The notes under the pieces were generated by a model, which saw only the letters and a program-made list of their open reading frames with translations, made no database searches and was not told the origin of the DNA. Source: Leucobacter weissii (GTDB lineage Bacteria; Actinomycetota; Actinomycetes; Actinomycetales; Microbacteriaceae). From it: a stretch of DNA of 64,000 nucleotides. Every line of letters starts with the position of its first letter. Within the stretch, counting starts at the first letter, position 1. Position numbers and translations under genes: made by a program. Shown piece by piece: positions 24,934-33,704 of this stretch. The stretch spans positions 1 to 64,000 of the forward strand of contig NZ_JAGDYM010000011.1 of NCBI RefSeq assembly GCF_017565745.1. The letters run 5' to 3'.

Positions 24934-25739
24934 CCCGCGTCGCTCTCGTGCAGATCGCCAGCCCCGATGAGGAGTCCAGGGACGAACGCATCGGCCGGGT
25001 GGAGACCCTGCTGCGCGCTCGGGACGGCGAGGGGATCGAGCTCTTCGTGCTCCCCGAGCTCTGGAGCGCGGGCTACCTCGCCTTCGACCGCTACGACGAG
25101 CTGGCCGAGCCGGGCGACGGCCCGACGGTGTCCATGTGCATCCGCGTCGCGCGCGACCTGGGCGTCTGGGTGCACGCCGGGAGCTTCGTCGAACGGGGCG
25201 AGGACGGGCGGCTCCACAACACGACGGTCCTGGTGGACCCGCTGGGCCGGATCGCCCAGGTCTATCGCAAGATCCACGTGTTCGGCTATCGCTCCCGCGA
25301 GGCCGAGCTGCTGACGCCGGGAGACTCGTTGAGCGTCGTCGACACGCCGCTGGGGAGGCTGGCGTCGACCACCTGCTACGACCTGCGCTTCCCCGGTCTC
25401 TGGTCGGAGATCGGCGCGCGCGGGGCCGAGACGGCGATCGTTCCCGCCGCCTGGCCGGCCGCCAGGCGGGAGCATTTCACCCTGTTCACCGAGGCGAGAG
25501 CCGTCGAGCACCAGTTGTGGATCATCGCGGTGAACGCGTGCGGCGTCCAAGCGGGGGTCGAGCTCGCCGGGTGCAGTCGGGTGGTGGATCCCTGGGGCCG
25601 CGTGATCGCGGAATGCTCCCCGGACGTCGAGGAGATCGCGGTGGTGGACGTCGACCCCTCGCTGGTCGCCGAGGTCCGGAGCGAGTTCCCGGTGCTCCGG
25701 GACCGGCTCCCGTCGGGCGGCTACGCCGAGCTCCGGTGA
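24930..25739 (+). CDS. Carbon-nitrogen hydrolase (nitrilase superfamily)
   Basis: A 269-residue amidase of the nitrilase superfamily. The catalytic triad can be read: Glu in FVLPELWSAGY (about residue 44), Lys in VYRKIHVFGY (about 113) and Cys in STTCYDLRFPGLW (about 148). The length matches omega-amidase/carbamoylase-like branches, and YDLRFP is typical of the former. It starts within the stop of the GntR gene (ATGA). Together with the esterase it probably breaks down a nitrogen-containing ester or amide. The exact substrate cannot be told. Confidence 0.9.
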   Translation: MTRVALVQIASPDEESRDERIGRVETLLRARDGEGIELFVLPELWSAGYLAFDRYDELAEPGDGPTVSMCIRVARDLGVWVHAGSFVERGEDGRLHNTTVLVDPLGRIAQVYRKIHVFGYRSREAELLTPGDSLSVVDTPLGRLASTTCYDLRFPGLWSEIGARGAETAIVPAAWPAARREHFTLFTEARAVEHQLWIIAVNACGVQAGVELAGCSRVVDPWGRVIAECSPDVEEIAVVDVDPSLVAEVRSEFPVLRDRLPSGGYAELR

Positions 25740-25819
25740 GCGCCGACGCGATCGCCGACCGGGGCGTTTTGGCGGCGACCCCCTGACGGGTTAGACTGGC
25801 AGACGTGCTTCGGCACGAT

Positions 25820-25896
25820 CGGGATGTGGCGCAGCTTGGTAGCGCACGTCGTTCGGGACGACGGGGTCGCAGGTTCAAATCCTGTCATCCCGACCA
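25820..25896 (+). tRNA. tRNA-Pro (CGG)
   Basis: A complete cloverleaf of 77 bases including the encoded CCA. The acceptor arms are CGGGATG and CATCCCG, the anticodon stem is CGTCG/CGACG with loop TTCGGGA (anticodon CGG, reading CCG), and the T-loop is TTCAAAT. It is followed at once by a terminator hairpin. Confidence 0.97.
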
Positions 25897-25900
25897 CACG

Positions 25901-25933
25901 CAGTGAGACCCGCCCTCGTGGCGGGTCTCACTG
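25901..25933 (+). terminator. Terminator of tRNA-Pro
   Basis: A perfect 14-bp stem, CAGTGAGACCCGCC with its complement, and a five-base loop begins four bases after the tRNA CCA end. There is no T-run. Confidence 0.85.
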
Positions 25934-25981
25934 GGTTCGAGCGGAAGCGGATCGTCGTCCGATCGCCGATATCCTGGCTGC

Positions 25982-26185
25982 ATGACCGATTCTCAGCCGT
26001 CACCGCAGCTCCCGTCCCCGAAGATCCTCCTGCCGCTCGGCATCGTGCTGATCGTCGGCGCCGTGCTGGCCTTCGCGCTCCTCGAGCTGCACCTCGTGAC
26101 CGGCGCGCTCGCGGGACTCCTGGGCATCGTCGGCGTCGTGATCACGGTGCAGAGCATCACCCGTCTGGTCAGGGGAGAGCGATAG
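25982..26185 (+). CDS. Small membrane protein
   Basis: A 67-residue protein with two hydrophobic segments, about 15-34 ([19 protein letters not shown]) and 40-58, and a short basic C-terminus (TRLVRGER). It has the usual form of small actinobacterial inner membrane proteins of unknown role. It stands alone between tRNA-Pro and the next small gene. Confidence 0.65.
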   Translation: MTDSQPSPQLPSPKILLPLGIVLIVGAVLAFALLELHLVTGALAGLLGIVGVVITVQSITRLVRGER

Positions 26186-26258
26186 CCCCGCTCGCGCCGA
26201 GCGCCGGGCGCTGCTGAGGCCGGTGCGCCCTCGGCGCTCCGGCGGCTAGGCTGTCGGC

Positions 26259-26438
26259 ATGGACGAGAACACGGAACTCAACGTCGGCGACGACGTCGTC
26301 GCGGTCGCCGGCGCCCGCGGAACGATCGTCGATGTCAACGAGATGTCGAACGGGGAGGCGTCCTACGGCGTCGTGGATGTGAACGGTGCGATCCGCTACT
26401 ACACGGCAGCCGGCGTGAAGCGCTTCCAGCAGCCGTAG
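26259..26438 (+). CDS. Small hypothetical protein, KOW/SH3-like
   Basis: A 59-residue acidic protein starting MDENTELNVGDDVVAVAGA. The pattern of glycine-separated beta strands (VGDDVVAVAGARGTIVDV, then GVVDVNGAIRYY) looks like a small SH3-like or KOW-type barrel. It has no signal peptide. The codon use is that of a real gene. Function unknown. Confidence 0.6.
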   Translation: MDENTELNVGDDVVAVAGARGTIVDVNEMSNGEASYGVVDVNGAIRYYTAAGVKRFQQP

Positions 26439-26469
26439 AACCCCGTCCGAGGCTCGCGGCCGGGCGCGT

Positions 26470-26661
26470 CTAGTCTTCGCCTCGCGGAACGCCGATGATG
26501 AATCCGAGGGTGGCGCCGACCGCGAGCCCGACGCCGATTCCCGTGCCGACCGTGCCCGCGAGAGAGCCGAGCCAGCCGCCCAGGCCGGCGCCCACGAGAA
26601 TGCCGGCCACCGTCCAGGTCATCGAGGCCCTCAGGAGGGGGTGCTGCTGCTTCTTGCTCAT
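26470..26661 (-). CDS. Small glycine-rich membrane protein
   Basis: A 63-residue protein beginning MSKKQQHPLLRAS, with two glycine-rich hydrophobic stretches (about 16-35 and 38-57) joined by a tight turn, and a short charged end PRGED. Repeated GxxG patterns resemble glycine-zipper segments that oligomerise in membranes. The frame extends further upstream, but the ATG at 26661 with GGAGAC before it is the sensible start. It is convergent with nothing and is divergent from capA. Confidence 0.6.
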   Translation of the reverse strand: MSKKQQHPLLRASMTWTVAGILVGAGLGGWLGSLAGTVGTGIGVGLAVGATLGFIIGVPRGED

Positions 26662-26761
26662 GTCTCCGATCGTAGGCCCTCCGGCCCCCGCTTTCCTCCC
26701 CCTGGAGGGGGAGCCCGGAGGAGGAGCCGCGGGGGAGGCCGCCGCCGCGTAGGATGATCGC

Positions 26762-28006
26762 ATGGGATCCTCCTCAGCTCCGCACAGAAGACTGACGCTC
26801 GGGATCGCGGGCATCGCGCTGATCGCGGCCCTTGCGGCGTGCGCGCCCGAGCCGGGGGCCGAATCCGAACCGGTGCCGCCGACCGAGTCCCAGCCGACCT
26901 CGGAGGCTCCTCCGGAGCCGGAGCCGCAGCCCGGCGCCGGGCCGGAGTGCCCGACCGATCATTGCGTCTCCGTCGTCATGACCGGCGATCTGCTCTTCCA
27001 CGAGGGGCTGTGGACGCCGTACGCCATCGAGACCGACGAGCAGGGCCGCAATTTCGACTTCGTCCCGCTGCTGAGCGGGCAGCGCAAGTACCTGAAACGC
27101 GCCGATCTCGCGATCTGCCAGATGGAGACCCCGCTCGCGCCCTCGGGAGGGCCCTACGCCGGATATCCCGCCTTCAGCACTCCGCCCGAGCTCGCCGCCG
27201 CGGTGAAGGAGACCGGATACGACGTCTGCACGACGGCATCCAATCACACGGTGGACCAGGGGACCGAGGGGCTGCTGCGCACGCTCGACGAGCTCGACGC
27301 GGTCGGGATCGAGCACACGGGGTCGTACCGCGAGGAGGGCGAGCGCGACGAGCCGCTGATCGTCGAGGCCAACGGTGTGAAGATCGGGATCATCACCTCG
27401 ACGTTCTCGCTCAACGGTCTGGCCGCGGAGCACGAATGGCAGGTCGACTACAGCGGCCCGGAGCTCGGGCTCGATCCCGAGCGTGCCATTGCGAAGGCCG
27501 AGGCGGCGAGGGAGGCCGGGGCCGAACTCGTGATCGGCGTGCAGCACGCCGGCACCGAATACGCGACGAGCCCGGACATCCAGCAGATCTCCAATGCGGA
27601 GGCCCTGGTCGATAGCGGCGAGTTCGACTTCATCGCGAATCACCACACGCACTCCGTCCAGCCCCTGGAACTCTACAACGATGTCTGGATCGCCTACGGA
27701 CTGGGCAACACCATCAGCGAGTCGGCGCCGCCCGAGTACCGGGTCAACAACGAGTTCCTGACGGTGCGGGTGCAGTTCGCGAAGCAGGAGGACGGCAGCT
27801 GGGAGACCGCGGACGTCTCCTGGGCGGCGGCCACCAACATGAAGGACGGCGTCTACCGCTGGTGCTCCGTCGCCTCCGACACGCCCCAGGGCGTCTGCCA
27901 GAGCGAGGGGTTCGATGCGGACGTCCGCGAGCGCACCCGCGCCACCGTCAACGCGAATGGAGCGGACGGGGACGGTGCCCGGGAGTGGCTCGTCACCGAG
28001 GAGTGA
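26762..28006 (+). CDS. CapA-family lipoprotein (poly-gamma-glutamate synthesis-like)
   Basis: A 414-residue exported lipoprotein. A signal peptide with lipobox ALAAC (Cys at about 27) leads into a Pro/Glu-rich linker (30-62), then a CapA-type metallophosphatase domain: VVMTGDLLFHEGLW, ICQMETPLAP, TTASNHTVDQG, GVQHAGTEY and ANHHTHSVQPLE. CapA-like proteins occur in poly-gamma-glutamate operons, but no CapB/C genes are here, so the real role is probably another cell-surface phosphatase. Its last 38 bases and the following 19 are duplicated 121 bases downstream. Confidence 0.85.
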   Translation: MGSSSAPHRRLTLGIAGIALIAALAACAPEPGAESEPVPPTESQPTSEAPPEPEPQPGAGPECPTDHCVSVVMTGDLLFHEGLWTPYAIETDEQGRNFDFVPLLSGQRKYLKRADLAICQMETPLAPSGGPYAGYPAFSTPPELAAAVKETGYDVCTTASNHTVDQGTEGLLRTLDELDAVGIEHTGSYREEGERDEPLIVEANGVKIGIITSTFSLNGLAAEHEWQVDYSGPELGLDPERAIAKAEAAREAGAELVIGVQHAGTEYATSPDIQQISNAEALVDSGEFDFIANHHTHSVQPLELYNDVWIAYGLGNTISESAPPEYRVNNEFLTVRVQFAKQEDGSWETADVSWAAATNMKDGVYRWCSVASDTPQGVCQSEGFDADVRERTRATVNANGADGDGAREWLVTEE

Positions 28007-28146
28007 CGTCACCCCGGTCGCCGAAAAGGCCATTTCTGGCCTTTTCGCGTCCGCTCCGCGGCCCGTCTCGGGCCGCGTTGACTGGATGAGGGACGGTGCC
28101 CGGGAGTGGCTCGTCACCGAGGAGTGACGTCACCCCGGTCGCCGAA
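27969..28146 (+). repeat. 57-bp direct repeat: duplicated 3' end of the CapA-like gene
   Basis: Positions 27969-28025 recur without a mismatch at 28090-28146 (offset 121). The first copy contains the last codons and stop of the CapA-like gene; the second repeats them, coding for REWLVTEE and a stop, without any upstream gene body. Two hairpins lie between the copies: 28023-28046 and 28057-28077. Confidence 0.9.
28023..28046 (+). terminator. Terminator after the CapA-like gene
   Basis: A perfect 10-bp stem GAAAAGGCCA/TGGCCTTTTC with a four-base loop, ending in TTTTC. It starts 17 bases after the stop codon. A second perfect hairpin, CGCGGCCCG/CGGGCCGCG, follows at 28057-28077. Confidence 0.85.
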
Positions 28147-28163
28147 TCGCCGAATCCGTCGCG

Positions 28164-28242
28164 CGAACGGGACTCCGTTTCACGAACGGGACGGGCCTGC
28201 ACCGTGGATCTCCGTCCCGCTCGCCAAACGGGGTCCCGCTCG
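28164..28242. repeat. Imperfect 29-bp inverted repeat with internal repeats
   Basis: CGAACGGGAC occurs at 28164 and 28183; its near-complement GTCCCGCTCG occurs at 28214 and 28233, again 19 bases apart. The two 29-base blocks therefore pair as an inverted repeat (24 of 29 positions match) around a 21-base loop. It lies between convergent genes and may act as a bidirectional terminator. Confidence 0.6.
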
Positions 28243-28270
28243 TGGGGGAGGATCCCCGCCCGCCGCGAAT

Positions 28271-29221
28271 CTACCCGCGCAGCTCCTTCAGCGGGTAGGT
28301 CTCGACGGAGATGATCCCGCTGCCCGGGCGCTGCTTGGAGAGGTGGAACACCGAGAAGCCCGCGGGGGGCAGGGCGGCGGCCTCGCGCAGATAGTCGCCG
28401 GGAAGGCTGCCGGTGGCGAGCGCGATCTCCCGCGCGGCGTCGGGCAGCACCGGGCGGTGGGTGCAGACCACGGAGTTCTTGCCCTTGCGCACGAGCTTGC
28501 CGATCGTCCGCCGCAGATCCTCGGTCTCTCCCGCATCCCAGGCGTCCTGGCTGAGCCCCTCGTTCACCCGGACGGTCTTGCGGAGCCGGTGGGAGAGCGG
28601 CGCGATCGTGCGCATGCACCGTTCGGCGCTGGAGGAGTGCAGCCGCGACGGGCCGAACGCCTGGAGCGTGGCCACGAGGGTCTCGGCCTGGTCCTCGCCG
28701 GTGTCCGAGAGCGGGCGCAGGCGGTCCTCGGGGTACAGCGAGCTGCGAGACTCGGCCTTCGCGTGCCTGAGGAGGATCACCGAGAACGTGTCGATGGCGT
28801 CGCGTTTCTCGAGCTTCACGAAGACGTCGAAGAGGTCGCGATCCGCCCGGTAGCTGAGCCGCTCGGGGACCTCGCGGGCGGGCACCCACTCCAGCGCCGC
28901 GATCTCCCGGTTCGGGCGGAAGGTGGACGCCCGGGCCGCCTCGTCGGTGATCTCCGCGGCCCAGTACTGCACGGTCTTCCGCTCCCCGCCGTCCGGCAGA
29001 CGGTAGGTGATGGTGCCGAGGTTCACCCCGAGCGAGACCGCGATGCCGGTCTCCTCGAGGGTCTCCCGAGCGGCGGCCTGGGGCATGCTCTCGCCGGGAT
29101 CCAGCTTGCCCTTCGGGAACGAGACGTCCTTCTGCTTCGTCCGATGCACGAGCAGCACCATCAGCTGGTCGTCGACCCGCCGCCAGCACACGGTGCCCGC
29201 GGCCAGGACGGGTGAGCTCAC
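28271..29221 (-). CDS. mutT1: Nudix hydrolase fused to histidine phosphatase (MutT1 type)
   Basis: A 316-residue two-domain enzyme like mycobacterial MutT1. The N-terminal Nudix domain has the full box at residues 38-60 (GKLDPGES, then RETLEETGI). The C-terminal part (about 145-316) is a SixA-like histidine phosphatase with LLRHAKAE and the second histidine in CTHRPVLPD. The pair removes phosphates from oxidised nucleoside triphosphates or diadenosine polyphosphates. A GTG start overlaps the upstream ppk1 stop (GTGA at 29218-29221), so it is co-transcribed with polyphosphate kinase, linking it to polyphosphate and nucleotide metabolism. Confidence 0.92.
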   Translation of the reverse strand: MSSPVLAAGTVCWRRVDDQLMVLLVHRTKQKDVSFPKGKLDPGESMPQAAARETLEETGIAVSLGVNLGTITYRLPDGGERKTVQYWAAEITDEAARASTFRPNREIAALEWVPAREVPERLSYRADRDLFDVFVKLEKRDAIDTFSVILLRHAKAESRSSLYPEDRLRPLSDTGEDQAETLVATLQAFGPSRLHSSSAERCMRTIAPLSHRLRKTVRVNEGLSQDAWDAGETEDLRRTIGKLVRKGKNSVVCTHRPVLPDAAREIALATGSLPGDYLREAAALPPAGFSVFHLSKQRPGSGIISVETYPLKELRG

Positions 29222-32200
29222 CGAGTGCTCCGGCCGTCGCGCGAGCGGGCCTCCGTGCGATCCCGCATCACCAGATCCTGCAGATCCGGCAGCCGGTCGC
29301 CCTCGTCGTTCACCGCGCGGCGCTGCCAGGTGCCGTCGGCCTGCAGGTGCCAGGAACTCACCTCGTCGCTGAAGCCGAACTCGAAGAAGCGGTCGATGCG
29401 CGCCAGGTGCTCGCGGTCGACGATCTTCGCGAGCACCTCGATCCGCCGGTCGAGGTTCCGGTGCATCAGGTCGGCGCTGCCGATGAAGACCTCGGGATCC
29501 CCCTCGTTCTCGAAGGCGTAGATGCGCGAGTGCTCGAGATACCGGCCGAGCACCGAGCGCACCCGGATCGTCTCGGAGAGGCCGGGGACCCCGGCGCGGA
29601 TGGAGCAGATGCCGCGGATCCAGACGTCGATGGGAACGCCGGCCTGGCTGGCGCGGTAGAGCGCGTCGATGATCTGCTCGTCGACCATGCTGTTGGCCTT
29701 GAGGCGGATCCTGCTGGGCCGGCCGGCCCGCGCGTGCTCGGCCTCCCGCTCGATGCGCTCGAGCAGACCGCGGCGCAGGCCTTCGGGGGCCACGAGGAGG
29801 CGATCGTAGTTGGTCTCGATGGCGTATCCGGAGAGGACGTTGAAGAGCTTCGTCACGTCTCGGCCCACCTCGGGCGAGGCGGTGAACAGCCCGAAGTCCT
29901 CGTAGATGCGGCTGGTCTTGGGATTGTAGTTGCCGGTGCCGATGTGGCAGTAGTGGGCGAGGTGCCCGTGCTCCTCGCGGATCACGTGGACCAGCTTGCA
30001 GTGGGTCTTCAGGCCGACGAGACCGTAGACGACGTGGACGCCGGCCTGCTCGAGCTTCCGCGCCCAGGTGATGTTGGCCTCCTCGTCGAAGCGGGCCTTG
30101 ATCTCCACGAGCGCGAGCACCTGCTTGCCGGCCTCGGCCGCCTTGATCAGCGAGGCGACGATGGGACTGTCCCCCGAGGTGCGATAGAGCGTCTGCTTGA
30201 TCGCGAGCACGTCCGGATCCGTGGCGGCCTGCTCGACGAACGCCTGCACGCTCGTCGAGAACGACTCGTAGGGGTGGTGGACGAGCACCTCCCGGCGGGC
30301 GATGGCGCCGAACATGTCAGGGGTCTCGCTCGGGGAGGACGCGCGGAACTGGCGGTTCGTCACCGGGATGTGCGGCCTGAACTTCAGATCCTGCCGGTTC
30401 AGCTTGGACAGCGCGAAGAGGCCGCTGAGATCGAGCGGACCCTGCAGGGTGAACACCTGCTGCCGGTCGATGCCGAACTCGCTGACGAGGAGCTCGAGGG
30501 TGGCGTCGTCCATGTCGTCCGAGATCTCGAGTCGGATCGGCGGTCCGAAGCGGCGCCGGAGCAGTTCCTTCTCGAGCGCCTGGATGAGGCTCTCGGTCTC
30601 GTCCTCCTCGATCTCGACGTCCTCGTTCCGGGTCACCCGGAAGACGTGGTGATCGATGACCTCCATGCCCGGGAACAGTCCGTCGAGCTGGTTGGCGATG
30701 AGCTCCTCGAGCGCGATGAACCGGACGTTGTCGGCCTCTTCGCGTCCGTCCACCCGGACGTACCGCGGGATCATCTGCGGCACCTTGAGGCGGGCGAACT
30801 CGACCTTGTCCGAGCGGGGGTTCCGCACGCGGATCGAGAGATTCAGCGCCCGGCCCGAGATGTAGGGGAAGGGATGCGCCGGATCCACCGCGAGGGGCAT
30901 GAGCACCGGGTAGATGCGCTGCTCGTAGTAAGCGGTGAGGTAGGCCCGATCGGCCTCGTCGAGGGTGTTCCAGGCGACGATGCGCACACCGGCCTCGGCC
31001 AGCTCCGGCTGCACCTGCTCGCGCCAGCAGCGGGCGTGCCGCTGCTGCAGTTCGTAGGCGGTGCGGGTGATCTCGGCCAGCACGTCGGTCGGGGCGCGCC
31101 CGACGTTGGTCGGCACGGCCAGCCCGGTGACGATGCGGCGCTTGAGCCCGGCGACCCGCACCATGAAGAACTCATCGAGATTCGACGCGAAGATGGCCAG
31201 GAAGTTGGTGCGTTCGAGCAGCGGCACCTCCGGATCCTCGGCGAGTTCGAGGACGCGCTGATTGAATGCGAGCCAGCTGAGCTCGCGGTCGATGTAGCGG
31301 TCCGCGGGCAGCTCCTCCGCGCCGGGCGCCGGGGCGTCCGCGAGGGGCTCCGCGAGCGCGTTCTCCGCCGGACCCGCATCCTCGCGCTGCGGCTGATTCG
31401 TCTCGCTGTGATCAGTGGCCGCGCCGGTGAACTCGCTCATGCCCTCCATTGTGGCAGCAGCGGGCTCGGCGTGCGCCGCTTCGTCGGTCCCGTGCCCATC
31501 GTTCACCGAGTGTTCGCTCTCGCGGAGCCATTGCGTGCTGCGCTGATCGACCGTGAAACCTGTCCGTTCGTAGAGGCGACGGGCCGCGGTGTTGTCCTCG
31601 TCCACGTAGAGCGTGATGCGCTCGGGGCGGTGCTGCCGCATGCGTCGCAGCGTCTCGCCGAGCAGCGCGGAGCCCAGCCCGTTTCCGGCGTAGGCCGGGT
31701 CGACGCCGATCACGTAGAGCTCGGTCTCGGTGCCCGCTTCCGTGCCCTTCTCCGGCTGCTCGCGCACGGTCTTGATCCAGGTGTAACCGGCGAGCGTCCC
31801 CCCGCGCGGACCTGCCGAGGCGTCGAAGGCGAGGATCAGATCGGCCGGGTCGAACCACGGCTCTCCGGTGAGCGCTGCGAAGTCGGCGAGCGTGACCGCT
31901 CCCTGCTCCGGATGGTCGGCGAAGGCGGCGGCGTTCGCCCGCACCCAAGCGCTCGCGTGCTCGGGCTCGTCGGGATCGAACGGCACAGCCGTGAAGCCCT
32001 CCGGGATCTCTCTGGCGTTCGAGATCGCTTCCGCGAGTGCGGCGGGGTCGAGGGCCAGGCGGTAGAGCGTGCGGATCGGGACGAAACCGTTCGCGCGCAG
32101 GAGCGTTTCGGCCGCGGGGTTCTCGCCGTGCGACCAGGCGCGGAGCTGTGCCGAGCGCTCCGCGTTCCCGATGCTCCCCGCATCCGTCCGGTCGCGGTCT

Positions 32201-32481
32201 GCGAGGCGGAGAAGCTCGCGAAGCGCGGATCCTCCGAGGCCCTTGCCGCGCTCGGAGGGCCTGACCACGAGATCGAGTTCGCCCTCTCCGAGGATCGCGA
32301 CCGCTCGCGGCGCTCCCGACTCGTCTGCGGAGAGGAAGAGCGAGCGCCGGCCCTGATCCACCGCGAGCACCGCCTGATCGGAGATCGGCGGGGCGCCGTC
32401 GGCTTGTTCGGCCTCGGCCAGGACCGCGCGCACCTGCGCGAGCACCGTCGAGTCCGCGACCGGTATCCGCTCCATCAGCAT
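29218..32481 (-). CDS. mshD/ppk1: Mycothiol synthase fused in frame to polyphosphate kinase
   Basis: One uninterrupted 1087-codon frame. Residues 1-335 are mycothiol synthase (MshD) with two GNAT acetyltransferase halves; the second shows YVIGVDPAYAGNGLGSALL and LYVDEDNTAARRLYERTGF. Residues 348-1087 are a complete polyphosphate kinase 1: DRELSWLAFNQRVLE, FLAIFASNLDEFFMVRVAG, the active-site motifs HIGTGNYNP and RYLEHSRIYAFEN. The linker (335-395) is acidic and Ala/Pro-rich with no stop. An internal ATG at 31440 (or 31449), preceded by GGAGG at only two bases, could start PPK1 alone. MshD adds the acetyl group that completes mycothiol; PPK1 makes polyphosphate from ATP. The upstream glnR neighbour is typical of mshD. 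Confidence 0.88.
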   Translation of the reverse strand: MLMERIPVADSTVLAQVRAVLAEAEQADGAPPISDQAVLAVDQGRRSLFLSADESGAPRAVAILGEGELDLVVRPSERGKGLGGSALRELLRLADRDRTDAGSIGNAERSAQLRAWSHGENPAAETLLRANGFVPIRTLYRLALDPAALAEAISNAREIPEGFTAVPFDPDEPEHASAWVRANAAAFADHPEQGAVTLADFAALTGEPWFDPADLILAFDASAGPRGGTLAGYTWIKTVREQPEKGTEAGTETELYVIGVDPAYAGNGLGSALLGETLRRMRQHRPERITLYVDEDNTAARRLYERTGFTVDQRSTQWLRESEHSVNDGHGTDEAAHAEPAAATMEGMSEFTGAATDHSETNQPQREDAGPAENALAEPLADAPAPGAEELPADRYIDRELSWLAFNQRVLELAEDPEVPLLERTNFLAIFASNLDEFFMVRVAGLKRRIVTGLAVPTNVGRAPTDVLAEITRTAYELQQRHARCWREQVQPELAEAGVRIVAWNTLDEADRAYLTAYYEQRIYPVLMPLAVDPAHPFPYISGRALNLSIRVRNPRSDKVEFARLKVPQMIPRYVRVDGREEADNVRFIALEELIANQLDGLFPGMEVIDHHVFRVTRNEDVEIEEDETESLIQALEKELLRRRFGPPIRLEISDDMDDATLELLVSEFGIDRQQVFTLQGPLDLSGLFALSKLNRQDLKFRPHIPVTNRQFRASSPSETPDMFGAIARREVLVHHPYESFSTSVQAFVEQAATDPDVLAIKQTLYRTSGDSPIVASLIKAAEAGKQVLALVEIKARFDEEANITWARKLEQAGVHVVYGLVGLKTHCKLVHVIREEHGHLAHYCHIGTGNYNPKTSRIYEDFGLFTASPEVGRDVTKLFNVLSGYAIETNYDRLLVAPEGLRRGLLERIEREAEHARAGRPSRIRLKANSMVDEQIIDALYRASQAGVPIDVWIRGICSIRAGVPGLSETIRVRSVLGRYLEHSRIYAFENEGDPEVFIGSADLMHRNLDRRIEVLAKIVDREHLARIDRFFEFGFSDEVSSWHLQADGTWQRRAVNDEGDRLPDLQDLVMRDRTEARSRDGRSTR

Positions 32482-32615
32482 CCGTGCGGCCCCCTTATCT
32501 CAGTCCGACCCCGGAGGCCGGGACGGGAATGCCGGGTATTCGGGCGTCGGGACCGTCGCGTGCGTGCCGAGTCCGTCTCGGACTCGGTGGCGATGATGAG
32601 GGCTGCGGGTGGGGG

Positions 32616-33302
32616 TCATTCGTCGTCCTGCTCTCTGGCTCTCGCGAAGCCGTAGCCGACGCCTCGGACGGTGCTGATGAGCGTCTCGTGCTCGTTCAGC
32701 TTGGCGCGCAGCCGCCGCACGTGCACGTCCACGGTGCGGGTCCCGCCGAAGTAGTCGGTCCCCCAGACCTCGCTCAGCAGCTGCTCCCGGGTGAAGACCC
32801 GGCCCGGATGACCCACGAGGAAGTGGAGGAGCTCGAACTCCTTGTAGGTGAGATCGAGGGTGCGGTCGTGCACCCGCGCCGTGAAGTTGCCCTCGTCGAT
32901 GACGACTCCGGCGGAGCTGATCGCAGAGGGGGCGGCGCTGTCCGAACCCGCGGGCTCGGTGCGCTGATCCCCTCGCGCGAGGCGCAGGCGGAGGTCGATC
33001 TCCGACGGGCTCGCGGTCGGCAGCAGGACGTCGGAGATGCCCCACTCGGGGGTGACCGCCGGGAGCGCGGCCTCGGAGATGAGCAGGAGACGCGGGGTCG
33101 GGCAGTCCCGCTTGAGATCGAGGCAGGCGCCGCGGGCGCGCCTGGCGTCCCGGACGCCGTCGACCAGCAGGAGGTCGAAACGAGCCGCGGCGCTGCTCGG
33201 CACGCGCACGCCGAGCGGCGAGGTGTGCACGCCGTGCGGGAGAAGCTCGAGTCCCGGAAGCGCCTCACCGGGATCGCTGTCCGTGAGACAGAGCAGACGC
33301 AT
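32616..33302 (-). CDS. glnR: GlnR-like OmpR-family response regulator
   Basis: A 228-residue regulator that matches GlnR, the actinobacterial nitrogen regulator. The N-terminal receiver-like domain (1-110) is atypical: LLLVDG holds the conserved Asp, and AVTPEWGISDVLLPTASPSE follows the Streptomyces GlnR pattern. The C-terminal winged helix (about 125-225) has LTYKEFELLHFL, REQLLSEVWG and GGTRTVDVHVRRLRAKL. GGGGAG lies upstream of the start. GlnR normally controls glutamine synthetase and ammonium uptake. It is next to mshD, as in mycobacteria. Confidence 0.88.
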   Translation of the reverse strand: MRLLCLTDSDPGEALPGLELLPHGVHTSPLGVRVPSSAAARFDLLLVDGVRDARRARGACLDLKRDCPTPRLLLISEAALPAVTPEWGISDVLLPTASPSEIDLRLRLARGDQRTEPAGSDSAAPSAISSAGVVIDEGNFTARVHDRTLDLTYKEFELLHFLVGHPGRVFTREQLLSEVWGTDYFGGTRTVDVHVRRLRAKLNEHETLISTVRGVGYGFARAREQDDE

Positions 33303-33401
33303 ATGCTCGTGCTCCCCTCCGCCGCGTCGCCATGCGGCCGCTGAACAGTCTACTGGCAACGGAGCCCGCCTCCGTGCGCACCGGTGTGCGAGGATGGGAG
33401 A

Positions 33402-33695
33402 ATGACCGACTCCAGCGCCGCCGGGATCCCCGACAGGCATCCCTGGCATGTCGGTCGTCTGATCTGCGCCTGGGCCGTCGCCGCCGTGTTCGGCGCGCTC
33501 GTCACCGTTCTCGTGAGCGGCGAAGCGCGGTTCCAGTGGCTGGCGCTCGCGATCGGCGTCAGCACCCTCGTCACCTTCGCCTTGCAGCTCGGCACCGCCC
33601 AACGGGTCGGCTTCATCACGCGCACGTCCTTCAGCGTGGCCGGATCGGTCGTCATCATCGCGATCATCGATGTCATCGGCCTGCTCATCGGGTAG
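33402..33695 (+). CDS. Small membrane protein
   Basis: A 97-residue inner membrane protein with three hydrophobic spans, about 22-42, 48-66 and 75-96, joined by short loops. The start ATG at 33402 has GGGAG close upstream. The ORF ends eight bases before the start of a second small membrane protein, and both precede ygfZ, so the three are probably co-transcribed. Function unknown. Confidence 0.7.
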   Translation: MTDSSAAGIPDRHPWHVGRLICAWAVAAVFGALVTVLVSGEARFQWLALAIGVSTLVTFALQLGTAQRVGFITRTSFSVAGSVVIIAIIDVIGLLIG

Positions 33696-33704
33696 AATCG
33701 ACTC

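Noticed and set aside
29212..32655. Open frame of 1147 codons on the plus strand opposite mshD/ppk1
   Set aside because: An antisense shadow of two recognisable enzymes, with no motif of its own.
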